Source: Bradyrhizobium tropiciagri | GTDB taxonomy: Bacteria > Pseudomonadota > Alphaproteobacteria > Rhizobiales > Xanthobacteraceae | Direction: 5' to 3' | DNA: 64,000 nt | Assembly: GCF_018130505.1 (NCBI RefSeq) | Contig: NZ_JAFCKH010000004.1 | Coordinates: 1 to 64,000, forward strand | Shown here: one piece after another, positions 15,169 through 22,891 of the stretch | How the letters are laid out: each line of letters starts with the position of its first letter | How positions within the stretch are numbered: position 1 is the first letter of the stretch | The notes under the pieces: model-generated | The model's input: only the letters and a program-made list of their open reading frames with translations | Database searches by the model: none | What the model was told of the DNA's origin: nothing | Program-made: the position numbers and the translations under genes

Positions 15169-16041
15169 TCAGAGACGCTTCTCGAAGAACAGGTCGGGGT
15201 AGGGGTCGTCGTTGAAGCGCGGGATCTCGGTCCAGCCGCTCCTGCGGTAGAGCTGGCCGGCTTCCGCCAGCGCGCTGTTGGTGTCGAGCCGCAGCACCGC
15301 GATGCCGAGCTCGCGCGCGGCGTTCTCGGCTGCGTCCATCAGGCGGCGGCCGAGGCCGAGGCCACGCGCGCTCGGTGCGACCCACAGCCGCTTGATCTCC
15401 GCTATCTCTGCGCCGCCGCCCTTCAGCCCGACGCAGCCGATCGGCAGGCCATCCGACATCGCCACGATGAAGCTGCCGCGCGGGCGCACCATGTCTTTCG
15501 CGTCGGGATCACGCGACAGCTTGACGTCGAACCCCTGTTTGAAGCGCCGCGCCAGCTCGCCATAATATTCACCGAGGCAGTGGCGCGCCTCGTCGCTGCG
15601 CGGATCGGTCTCGAGCAACACCGTGGCCTCGCGCCCGAGCGCCGAAGCGATCATGTCCATCGCAGCCAGCAAGGCGTCGCGCTGCGCGTTGCGGGTGAGG
15701 AAGTCCTTGGCCTGCTGATTGGAGATCGCCTCATAGGCGTTGAACTCGCGGCGGCCGGCCGCCGTCAGGCGGGCGATGCGGCGTCGGGCGTCGCTGCCAT
15801 GCACCGTCGTCTCGATCAGCCCTTCGTCTTCCAGCGTCCGCAGCAGCCGGCTCATCAGGCCGGAGTCGAGGCCGAGATAGTCCCTGATGTCGCCGACATC
15901 GGCGCGTCCGTGCCCGATCGCATTCAGCACGCGCGCAGCGCCGAGCGGCCGGCCGCGCCCGAGGAACGAGGTGTCGAGCGCTCCGACGGCGGAGGTCACG
16001 GCACGGTTGAAGCGGCGGACGCGGGAAACAGGGTCGAGCAT
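15169..16041 (-). CDS. MarR-type regulator fused to a GNAT N-acetyltransferase
   Basis: The 290-residue two-domain protein begins MLDPVSRVRRFNRAVTSAVG. A winged helix-turn-helix (DYLGLDSGLMSRLLRTLEDE, residues about 60-80) is followed by a GNAT domain. The latter has the acetyl-CoA loop VAPSARGLGLGRRLMDAAEN and ends YRRSGWTEIPRFNDDPYPD. The layout is that of the known MarR/GNAT bifunctional family. A perfect palindrome sits 4 bp before this ATG, probably its operator, and there is no Shine-Dalgarno at normal distance. A TTG at 16077 is an alternative start. The acetylation target is unknown. Confidence 0.88.
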   Translation of the reverse strand: MLDPVSRVRRFNRAVTSAVGALDTSFLGRGRPLGAARVLNAIGHGRADVGDIRDYLGLDSGLMSRLLRTLEDEGLIETTVHGSDARRRIARLTAAGRREFNAYEAISNQQAKDFLTRNAQRDALLAAMDMIASALGREATVLLETDPRSDEARHCLGEYYGELARRFKQGFDVKLSRDPDAKDMVRPRGSFIVAMSDGLPIGCVGLKGGGAEIAEIKRLWVAPSARGLGLGRRLMDAAENAARELGIAVLRLDTNSALAEAGQLYRRSGWTEIPRFNDDPYPDLFFEKRL

Positions 16042-16045
16042 ATAT

Positions 16046-16059
16046 CTGACTTTAGTCAG
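16046..16059. promoter_or_regulatory. Probable autoregulatory operator of the MarR-GNAT gene
   Basis: CTGACTTTAGTCAG is a perfect inverted repeat (6-bp arms) that begins 4 bp before the start codon at 16041. A repressor bound there would cover the promoter. The closeness to the start codon suggests a leaderless or very short-leader transcript. Confidence 0.65.
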
Positions 16060-16083
16060 GTATCGTCTCCCGGTCAAGCCGCG

Positions 16084-18180
16084 CTATTGCGGCATCAGCC
16101 CCTCCGCCGCAGCACGCAATTCCTGCAAGAGCTCGGTCTCCCAAGGGGAGGGCTCCTTCAGGAAACGCGCGAGGTTGTCGAAGCAATAATATCCGTATTC
16201 GGCGCGCGATCGCGCGGCTGAGGTCGCAGCTGCGAGCTGCATCAGATGCGCGGCGTATTGCTTCGGCGTCATGAGGCTCGCCGCGGTCTCGGCCATCTTC
16301 GCCATCCGCCACAGTGCGACATGGTCGATGGCATTGCCGAGATCGCCGAAGTAGAGGCCCTCCGCGAGTTGCAGGCGTTGGCTTGCGTCCGCGGTGTTGT
16401 GCAGCATCAGTGGGACGATCTTCGCGAAGTAGAAATTCTCGTGGTCGGTGTCGACCAGTCTGTAATAGCGCAGCAGGACCTCGTTGCTCGACGTGTCGAG
16501 TTTCGCGAGGCACCAGGCCGCGTAGCCGAACAGCGCGGTCGGGATGTCGTCGGCATAGGGATCGTACCAGGCCTGCGTGTGCGGGCCGACATGCGCGCAC
16601 ACCGCATCGATCAATCTGCGAAGGGCGGGCGCGGCGCCGGGGCAATTCGCGGCGACGTGGGTGAAGAACTTCTTCTCGTTGAGCCGCTTGCCGTCATGGC
16701 GGAACACCGCCTGCAGGTGGTTGTCGAACGGGCGCTCGTTGATGTCGGGGCCGATCTGCGCCGTCAGCGTATCGATCGCGGCGGCACAATCGGCTTCGCT
16801 CATCGAGGCAAGATCGACGGTGTAGGTGCTGTACCGCTTGGCTATCGCCTCGGCCTTTTTGGCGAGCGCCGCGTCCTTGTCCTGCTGCGGCGTAGGCTGA
16901 GACGGCGATGGACGGAAATGATCGTCCGTTGCCGGCACGATCCGTACCTCGTGCACGGGATCGCCCGGCGCCCCCGAGACGGTGACCGTCCCTTCCGCGA
17001 ACCGCAGATCGAGGCGGCGGTCCGGCAAGACCTTGGCTTCGTACCAACCGCGCGCGGCCGGCCGCCAGCCGCCGCGGTCCATCCCGAACCGCTCCAGCAT
17101 GATCTTCGGCGAGACCGTGCCGTCGACGCCGACGCAGGCGACGAAATTGAGCCGCTTGAGCCAGAACGCCTGGCTGTCCCGTTGCCAGCCGATCACCTCG
17201 CGCTCGGCGAACTCGAATTCGCGCAGGTTGCTGTTGATGTTGGTGTAGAAGCCGTTCGGGTCCGGCCACAGCTCAGGATGCGACTTCTCGCTGATCTGGC
17301 TCATCGACAGCGTCGTCTCCCGATCGAGCAGCTCGGCGACTTTGCGATAGACCTGGCCGCGTTGCGCCAGCAATCCCTGCTTCTGCCGCTCATAGTCGAT
17401 GTGGCCTTCGTCCGGCAGCTGTGCAGGTGTCATCCACATCGGCGCGACCGAATGCAGCCGCCGCAGCGGAAACGCCTCCCAGATCTCGACCGCGAAGCTG
17501 AAATAGTCCTTCCGCGCGGCCGCGCCCCGGCCGAGCAATCGCGAGAACAGCGGCGCCTCCTCGGTGATCACGGGCAGACGGGTGTTGTCGGCGCGCAGCC
17601 AGTAGCGGCCGCAGGGGCTGGAGCGGATCAGGAATGTTCTGGCGGACGATCCGTCGCACATCGATAGTTCATGATGGCCGGTTTGCGGATCGATGCGCAG
17701 GAGGCCTGCAACGATTCCGTTGTCGTGCCGGTACGTGGAGACAAGGACTCGTCCATCCCGGTCCAGCACCGGCGGGCACAGCGGAATGCCTTTCGGCAGT
17801 TCGAGGACCGAGCGGACGATCTTCCGGGTCTCGAGATCGACGACATGCAGATCGGTTTGCGCGTCGTGATAGAGAACGAGGTAGACCAGCCGGCCATCCG
17901 TGCTTTCGAGCACCCCGTAACTCAGATAGTCGTTGCGCGCCTCCTTGCCGTCGGACTTCACGGCTACCGGCGTCTGGAGGCGATCGACGAGTTGCTGCTG
18001 CGCCGTGTCGTAGAAGGCAAAGCCAGCGTCGGGATTGAAGAACCAGGCAGCCCCGTTCGGCAGGATCCCGGCGCGCAATGCCGGCCAGCGTCCCAGCGAC
18101 GGACGCATGATCCAGTCGTCGCGCCCGTCGACCAGGATCGCGAAGTATTCGCTGTTGGCAATTTTCCGGATGGAGTTCAC
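16084..18180 (-). CDS. Large uncharacterised protein with an N-terminal beta-propeller-like part
   Basis: I place the start at GTG 18180, which has GAGG 10 bases upstream, giving 698 residues; the frame stays open to 18480 but that part looks non-coding. Residues 1-200 contain regularly spaced strands such as GRDDWIMRPSLGRWPALRAG and DLHVVDLETRKIVRSVLELP, like a WD/YVTN-type propeller. The C-terminal 250 residues are helical, with EKKFFTHVAANCPGAAPALR and WYDPYADDIPTALFGYAAWC. No catalytic motif, signal peptide or membrane helix is visible. I do not recognise the family. Confidence 0.7.
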   Translation of the reverse strand: MNSIRKIANSEYFAILVDGRDDWIMRPSLGRWPALRAGILPNGAAWFFNPDAGFAFYDTAQQQLVDRLQTPVAVKSDGKEARNDYLSYGVLESTDGRLVYLVLYHDAQTDLHVVDLETRKIVRSVLELPKGIPLCPPVLDRDGRVLVSTYRHDNGIVAGLLRIDPQTGHHELSMCDGSSARTFLIRSSPCGRYWLRADNTRLPVITEEAPLFSRLLGRGAAARKDYFSFAVEIWEAFPLRRLHSVAPMWMTPAQLPDEGHIDYERQKQGLLAQRGQVYRKVAELLDRETTLSMSQISEKSHPELWPDPNGFYTNINSNLREFEFAEREVIGWQRDSQAFWLKRLNFVACVGVDGTVSPKIMLERFGMDRGGWRPAARGWYEAKVLPDRRLDLRFAEGTVTVSGAPGDPVHEVRIVPATDDHFRPSPSQPTPQQDKDAALAKKAEAIAKRYSTYTVDLASMSEADCAAAIDTLTAQIGPDINERPFDNHLQAVFRHDGKRLNEKKFFTHVAANCPGAAPALRRLIDAVCAHVGPHTQAWYDPYADDIPTALFGYAAWCLAKLDTSSNEVLLRYYRLVDTDHENFYFAKIVPLMLHNTADASQRLQLAEGLYFGDLGNAIDHVALWRMAKMAETAASLMTPKQYAAHLMQLAAATSAARSRAEYGYYCFDNLARFLKEPSPWETELLQELRAAAEGLMPQ

Positions 18181-18321
18181 GATCGGGTAACCTCGCGCGG
18201 CCGTCCCATTTTGCGTGGGTGTTTCAATACGCGCGAGCCGACAACATCCGCTTAATGCCGACGCCGATTTGCGCGGCAGCGTGCCGCATGCATTCGTCTG
18301 GTCGGCGCGTCGGAGCGCACA

Positions 18322-18343
18322 AATCCCGACACACTTGTCACTC
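18322..18343. repeat. 22-bp element shared with the 31.2-kb promoter region, copy 1
   Basis: The element starts AATCCCGACAC and ends TTGTCACTC. An identical 22-bp copy lies at 31190-31211, before an HTH regulator gene. This copy lies 115 bp upstream of the DUF899 gene. Two perfect copies in promoter regions suggest a shared binding site. Confidence 0.6.
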
Positions 18344-18457
18344 CCACCGCGGGCCGGCGCCGCGCCAAGCTGCGTCATGACCAACGACGAGCCACGGACG
18401 GCATGGAACTGCGTTCGGGCGCCGGAGTTCGTCCCAATTCGGAAGATGGAGACCTTC

Positions 18458-19249
18458 ATGAGCAAGTCAGCCGAAAACAATCAGGGCGCCATGCAGACCC
18501 CGCCCGTCGTGTCATCAGAGGCCTGGGAACAGGCGCGCCTGCAGATGCTGGCGAAGGAGAAGGCGCAGGTACGGGCACGCGATGCGCTCGCTGCCGAGCG
18601 GCGGCGGATGCCGTGGATGGCAGTCGACAAGCCGTATGTGTTCGAGGGACCGAACGGCAAGGTCAGCCTGCGCGACCTGTTCGAGGGCCGCCGGCAGCTC
18701 GTGGTCTATCGCGCCTTCTTCGAGCCCGGCGTGTTCGGCTGGCCGGACCATGGCTGCCGCGGCTGCTCGCTCGGTGCCGACCAGGTCAGCCATCTGTCGC
18801 ATCTCAATCAGCGCGACACCACGCTGGTCTATGTCTCGCGCGCACCGCAACCCGACATCAGCAGGCTGAAGGCCCGGATGGGCTGGGAGATGCCCTGGTA
18901 CACGATCACGGACAGCTTCGACGCCGACTTCGGCGTTGCCGAATGGCACGGCCACAACGTGTTCTTCCGCGACGGCGAAAAGATCTTTCGCACCTACTTC
19001 ATCAACAGCCGCGGCGACGAGGCGATGGGCACGGTGTGGAGCTATCTCGACATCACGCCGCTCGGCCGCCAGGAGGTCTGGGAAGATTCGCCGGCGGGCT
19101 ACCCGCAGACCCCGCCCTACAAATGGTGGAACTGGCACGACAATTATGACGCCGAGGCAGCCACCAACACCAAGTGGGACCAGGTCACCGATGCCGGCGT
19201 GAAGGCGTTCCGCAAGACCGCGGAGGAAGAGCGCAAGGCCATCACCTGA
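18458..19249 (+). CDS. DUF899 family thioredoxin-fold protein
   Basis: The 263-residue protein has the DUF899 order: an N-terminal helix rich in EKAQVRARDALAAERRRMP, the strand GKVSLRDLFEGRRQLVVYRA, then GWPDHGCRGCSLGADQVSHL with a Cys-x-x-Cys pair. The C-terminus is aromatic (PPYKWWNWHDNYD). The family has a thioredoxin-like fold without proven activity and is often found with stress genes. GGAG lies 6 bases before ATG 18458. A perfect hairpin terminator follows the stop. Confidence 0.87.
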   Translation: MSKSAENNQGAMQTPPVVSSEAWEQARLQMLAKEKAQVRARDALAAERRRMPWMAVDKPYVFEGPNGKVSLRDLFEGRRQLVVYRAFFEPGVFGWPDHGCRGCSLGADQVSHLSHLNQRDTTLVYVSRAPQPDISRLKARMGWEMPWYTITDSFDADFGVAEWHGHNVFFRDGEKIFRTYFINSRGDEAMGTVWSYLDITPLGRQEVWEDSPAGYPQTPPYKWWNWHDNYDAEAATNTKWDQVTDAGVKAFRKTAEEERKAIT

Positions 19250-19258
19250 CGCGCGACG

Positions 19259-19282
19259 GGGAGGACGCGTCGGCGTCCTCCC
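19259..19282. terminator. Bidirectional hairpin between convergent genes
   Basis: GGGAGGACGC and GCGTCCTCCC form a perfect 10-bp stem with loop GTCG, placed between the stops of the DUF899 and LysR genes. No long T-run follows. Confidence 0.6.
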
Positions 19283-20181
19283 TAACCGGCCGCCGTCCTG
19301 GCCGAGAGCGCCTTCAACCCCGTCAGCATCTGCCGCAACCCGCGATCGAGGCGCTTGTCACGGCGGATCACGACCGCGAGGCGGCGGTAGAGTTTTGGCG
19401 ACAGCGATCGGACCACCAGGTCGCGATGCTTCGGCTGTGCCGGGACGGCCATGCCCGGCAGCACGGCGCAGCCAAGGCCGGCGCGCACCATCTCCTTGAT
19501 CGCCTCGACGCTGCCGAGCGACATCAGCGGTTTCAACGACACGCCGCCGCGCGCCAGCCATTCGTCCGCGGTGCGGCGCGTATTGCCGCCGGGCTCGAAC
19601 AGCAACACCGGCTTGGTCACCAGCACCGCAGGCGTGATCCGCGCGGGCAGCGGCAGGTCGCGCGGCGCGATCAGGACGAACTCATCGTCGAGCACCGGCG
19701 TGATCTCAAAACTGCGCCCCGACACCGGCAGCGTGACGAGGCCGATGTCGAGCGTGTTGTCCTCGACCGCCTTGGCGATGTCGGTCGTGTTGCCGGTGGT
19801 GACCGTGATCTCGAGCGAGGGCAGCGCCGTTCGCAGTGCCTTGAGGACCGGCGGCAGCAGGAAGATGCAGGCGGTCGCGCCGGTGCCGAGCCGCACACGG
19901 CCGGCCGTCCCGCCGGTCTGTTGCGCCACCGCGTCGACCGCCGAGGTTACCGCCGCGTCGATCTGCCCGGCATGCGCGAGCAGCGCGGCGCCGGCCGAGG
20001 TCGGCCGCGCTTTCCGTCCGACGCGCTCGATCAGGGTCGCGTTGAGGCTGCGTTCGAGCTGGCGCACCTGCAGGCTTACGGCGGGTTGCGAGAGCTGCAG
20101 CCGTTCGGCCGCGGCCGAGAAACTGCCGCTCGCGACCACGACCCGGAAGCTTTCGAGATAGCCCAGATTGAGATTCTTCAT
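19282..20181 (-). CDS. LysR family transcriptional regulator
   Basis: The 299-residue protein opens MKNLNLGYLESFRVVVASGS with the LysR helix-turn-helix at FSAAAERLQLSQPAVSLQVR (about 21-40). The effector domain contains GLVTLPVSGRSFEITPVLDD and MVRAGLGCAVLPGMAV. It is transcribed away from a GNAT-MFS gene pair, and a 17-bp palindrome in the gap is the likely binding site. It therefore probably controls those two genes and itself. The inducer is unknown. Confidence 0.92.
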   Translation of the reverse strand: MKNLNLGYLESFRVVVASGSFSAAAERLQLSQPAVSLQVRQLERSLNATLIERVGRKARPTSAGAALLAHAGQIDAAVTSAVDAVAQQTGGTAGRVRLGTGATACIFLLPPVLKALRTALPSLEITVTTGNTTDIAKAVEDNTLDIGLVTLPVSGRSFEITPVLDDEFVLIAPRDLPLPARITPAVLVTKPVLLFEPGGNTRRTADEWLARGGVSLKPLMSLGSVEAIKEMVRAGLGCAVLPGMAVPAQPKHRDLVVRSLSPKLYRRLAVVIRRDKRLDRGLRQMLTGLKALSARTAAG

Positions 20182-20191
20182 CAAAGCATAC

Positions 20192-20208
20192 CTTATGCTG
20201 TGCATAAG
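20192..20208. promoter_or_regulatory. Probable LysR binding site
   Basis: CTTATGCTGTGCATAAG has perfect 7-bp arms with a TGT centre and contains the T-N11-A pattern typical of LysR sites. It lies 10 bp upstream of the LysR start codon in the divergent promoter. Confidence 0.65.
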
Positions 20209-20283
20209 CTGACAAAGCTTCCCTTATATATCGCCAGCGGGCATGCTTGGGCAATCGGGGCAATGCTGAAGCAGGGAGAGGGG

Positions 20284-20838
20284 ATGAAGGACGGCAAGAA
20301 CGGAATCGCGCTTCGCGATGCGGCCGATCGCGACATGGCCGACGTTCAGCGGATCTATGCGCATCACGTGCTGAACGGGCTCGCGACGTTCGAGGAGGAG
20401 CCGCCGGCCGTGGACGAGATGCTCCGCCGCCGCGATGCCGTGCTGGCGGCGGGACTGCCGTATCTGGTCGCCGAGGTCGACGGGCGCGTCGGCGGCTACT
20501 GCTACGCGACGGCCTATCGGCCGCGGCCGGCCTATCGCCACACCATCGAGGATTCGGTCTATGTCGAGGAAGCGCTGTGCGGACGCGGCATCGGCGTCGC
20601 CCTGCTCGGGGCACTGATCGCGCGCACGGAGGCTGGGCCATGGCGGCAGATGCTTGCGGTGATCGGCAACAGCGGCAACGCCGGTTCGATCGCGCTGCAC
20701 CGTCGGATGGGCTTTCAACCGGTGGGGACGCTGCGGTCGGTCGGCTTCAAGCTGGGGCAGTGGGTCGACACCGTTCTGATGCAGCGGCCGCTCGGGCCGG
20801 GTGACGCCGCGCCGCCGGCGAAGAAGGAGCCGTCGTGA
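20284..20838 (+). CDS. GNAT N-acetyltransferase, phosphinothricin acetyltransferase-like
   Basis: The 184-residue enzyme opens with IALRDAADRDMADVQRIYAH and FEEEPPAVDEM, as in Pat/Bar-type acetyltransferases (including YncA/MddA). It has YATAYRPRPAYRHTIEDSVY before the acetyl-CoA loop CGRGIGVALLGALI, then HRRMGFQPVGTLRSVGFKLG. The family acetylates phosphinothricin, methionine sulfoximine or related amino acids. Its stop overlaps the GTG start of the MFS gene by four bases, so a detoxifying enzyme and an exporter are co-translated. Confidence 0.88.
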   Translation: MKDGKNGIALRDAADRDMADVQRIYAHHVLNGLATFEEEPPAVDEMLRRRDAVLAAGLPYLVAEVDGRVGGYCYATAYRPRPAYRHTIEDSVYVEEALCGRGIGVALLGALIARTEAGPWRQMLAVIGNSGNAGSIALHRRMGFQPVGTLRSVGFKLGQWVDTVLMQRPLGPGDAAPPAKKEPS

Positions 20839-22019
20839 TCGTCGCACGCCGGGTCGTGGCCGCCGTCGGGCTTGGCCAATTGATCTCCTGGGGCGCGACT
20901 TACTATCTGATCGGCGGTTTCGGCGAGCAGATCGTCGCGGATCTCGGCTGGAGCCGCGACATCGTCTATGGCGGCTTTGCGGCTGCGCTGCTGGTCATGG
21001 GCGTGGCGTCACCGCTCGCGGGCCAATGGGTGGATCGCCGCGGCGGCCGCGAGGTCATGGTGATCGGCGCGGTGATCAACGCGGTCGGCTGCGTGGGCCT
21101 TGCGGTCTCGCATCACGTCGGAACGTATTACGCGGCCTGGATTGTGCTCGGCGTCGGCATGCGGCTGACGCTGTACGACGCCGCCTTCGCGGCCCTGGCC
21201 CGGATCGGCGGGCCGGAGGCGCGCCGCGCCATGTCGGGGATCACGCTGCTCGGCGGACTGGCCGCCACCGTGTTCTGGCCGCTCGGGCACATCCTGTCGG
21301 AGCATTTCGGCTGGCGGGCCGCGCTGCTGGCCTATGCGGGCTTCGCGCTGCTGACGATCCCGCTTCATCTGATGATTCCGAACGCGCGGTTTGCCGGGCC
21401 ATCGAGCACCGGCGAGGCGGCGCCGCGGCAGCCCCGCGCGATGACGCGGCGGCAGCTCGCGGCGGCAGGAGCGCTCTATGCCGTCATCATGACCGGAGCC
21501 AATTTCCTCAACGCCGGCATGTCCGCGCATATGATCGCGGTGCTCTCCGGCCTCGGGCTGACCGTCACGGTCGCGGTATGGATCGCGACGCTGCGAGGCA
21601 TCGGCCAGTCCGCCGCGCGGCTCTGCGAGATCCTGTTCGGCAGGCGGCTCGATCCGGTCGCGCTGAACCTCGCGGCCTGCCTGCTCATGCCGCTCTCCTT
21701 CATTGCCGGGCTGTACAGCGGAGCGTCGACCGAAATGGCGATCGCCTTCGCGCTGCTGTACGGCGCCTGCAACGGCATCTTGACCATCACGCGGGGAACG
21801 TTGCCGCTGATCCTGTTCGACCACCGCAGCTACGGCACGCTGGTCGGCCGGCTGATCGTCCCGAGCTTCATCCTGCCCGCCGCGGCGCCGCTGATCTATG
21901 CCGTCGTTATCGACCACATCGGCAATGCCGGCGCGCTCTATCTGTCGACCGGCCTCGCCACGATCACGCTGCTCGCAGCTGTGACGCTGAAGCTGCTGTT
22001 TCCGGCGCCGCGGCAATAA
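20835..22019 (+). CDS. MFS transporter
   Basis: The 394-residue protein has 12 predicted membrane helices and an MFS loop 2-3 motif (GQWVDRRGGREVMV). The GTG start overlaps the stop of the acetyltransferase gene (GTGA), which indicates translational coupling. The sequence resembles the proteobacterial 'MFS transporter' set near oxalate/formate-like antiporters, but the substrate is not visible. Together with the LysR regulator and the acetyltransferase it forms a small resistance or metabolite-export locus. Confidence 0.87.
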   Translation: MIVARRVVAAVGLGQLISWGATYYLIGGFGEQIVADLGWSRDIVYGGFAAALLVMGVASPLAGQWVDRRGGREVMVIGAVINAVGCVGLAVSHHVGTYYAAWIVLGVGMRLTLYDAAFAALARIGGPEARRAMSGITLLGGLAATVFWPLGHILSEHFGWRAALLAYAGFALLTIPLHLMIPNARFAGPSSTGEAAPRQPRAMTRRQLAAAGALYAVIMTGANFLNAGMSAHMIAVLSGLGLTVTVAVWIATLRGIGQSAARLCEILFGRRLDPVALNLAACLLMPLSFIAGLYSGASTEMAIAFALLYGACNGILTITRGTLPLILFDHRSYGTLVGRLIVPSFILPAAAPLIYAVVIDHIGNAGALYLSTGLATITLLAAVTLKLLFPAPRQ

Positions 22020-22024
22020 CGCAT

Positions 22025-22321
22025 TCAGCCAGCCGTTGGCTCGCGCGGCAGCCACAGCGACAGCCAGCCGCCGAGCGCCAGCAGCGCCACGTTGCAGCCG
22101 AGTGCGATGGTGAAGGCATGCGCATAATCGGCGGGGGCCGGGCGCGGCCCGAGCAGGCTGTAGAAGACGCCGCCGATCATCGCGACGCCGAGCGCAGCGC
22201 CGATCTGGAACGTCGAGATCATCATCCCGGACGCGAGCCCGGCGTGGCGCGGATCGATGCCGCCGATCACGGCCTTGATCACCGATGGCATGACGACGCC
22301 AAAGCCGAGGCCACCGCATAG
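22025..22321 (-). pseudogene. MFS (DHA2) transporter, C-terminal fragment
   Basis: Only the last 98 or so codons remain. They read GGLGFGVVMPSVIKAVIGG, then DPRHAGLASGMMISTFQIGA and two final helices, the standard C-terminus of EmrB-type exporters that normally exceed 450 residues. No start or N-terminal helices are present. The fragment abuts a truncated LysR gene on the same strand, in another frame, at about 22322. A deletion appears to have removed the 3' part of a regulator gene and the 5' part of this transporter. Confidence 0.85.
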
Positions 22322-22677
22322 GTGAGCGATGGGTCGTAGGCGTGCAGCCGTGTCAGCAGGGTCGGAAGCTCCGCGCCGCCGACATGGGTGGCGATGCCGA
22401 GCGTGAAACGGTGCCGGGCCTTCGACAGACCTGCGATGGCGCGGTCATGTGCTGCAAGCAGTTCGCGCGCGGGCGCGAGAAACTCGGCGCCCTGCGCGGA
22501 GAGGCGGACCAGCCGTGGTGTCCGCTCGATCAGCCGGTGGCCGATCTGCTTTTCCAGCCGCTTCAGCTTCACGCTGACCGCCCCCTGCGTGCTGCCGAGC
22601 GTCTCTGCAGCGCGCGTAAAGCTCTTGAGGTCGGCGATGGTCACGAAGGCTTTCACGGCATCGACGTCGAGGGTCAT
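22279..22677 (-). pseudogene. LysR regulator, truncated after the DNA-binding domain
   Basis: The open frame gives 132 residues. It starts MTLDVDAVKAFVTIADLKSF with a complete helix-turn-helix (FTRAAETLGSTQGAVSVKLK) and continues to LPTLLTRLHAYDPSLT. Then it runs 11 residues into transporter DNA read out of frame (YAVASALASSCHR) and stops. Normal LysR proteins have about 300 residues, so the whole effector domain is lost. The truncated protein might still bind DNA, but ordinary regulation is not expected. Confidence 0.85.
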
Positions 22678-22891
22678 GTCATTGATCCGGATTTGTTGTC
22701 TCTGAAATATCTAGTCATCCAATTCACCAATGCTCAAGCCGCGACTAGCTTCTCATGTGAAGCGCTGCGGCCACCCGATTTCCGGCATCGCGGCCTCAAT
22801 TGATCGTGAATCGTCCGGCCCAACGCTGCTGCCAGCACCCTGGCAGCAGCGCGCGGTATGCCGTCGGTTCGCAACAGCAAAAAGCCGAACC

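Noticed and set aside
16246-17667. A 473-codon open frame antisense to the 698-residue protein
   Set aside because: Shadow frame; composition is typical of antisense GC-rich DNA. The minus-strand frame has propeller-like order and a ribosome-binding site.
18181-18480. N-terminal extension of the 698-residue protein to 18480
   Set aside because: The extension overlaps the promoter and start of the DUF899 gene and lacks the order of the downstream part; GTG 18180 has GAGG upstream.
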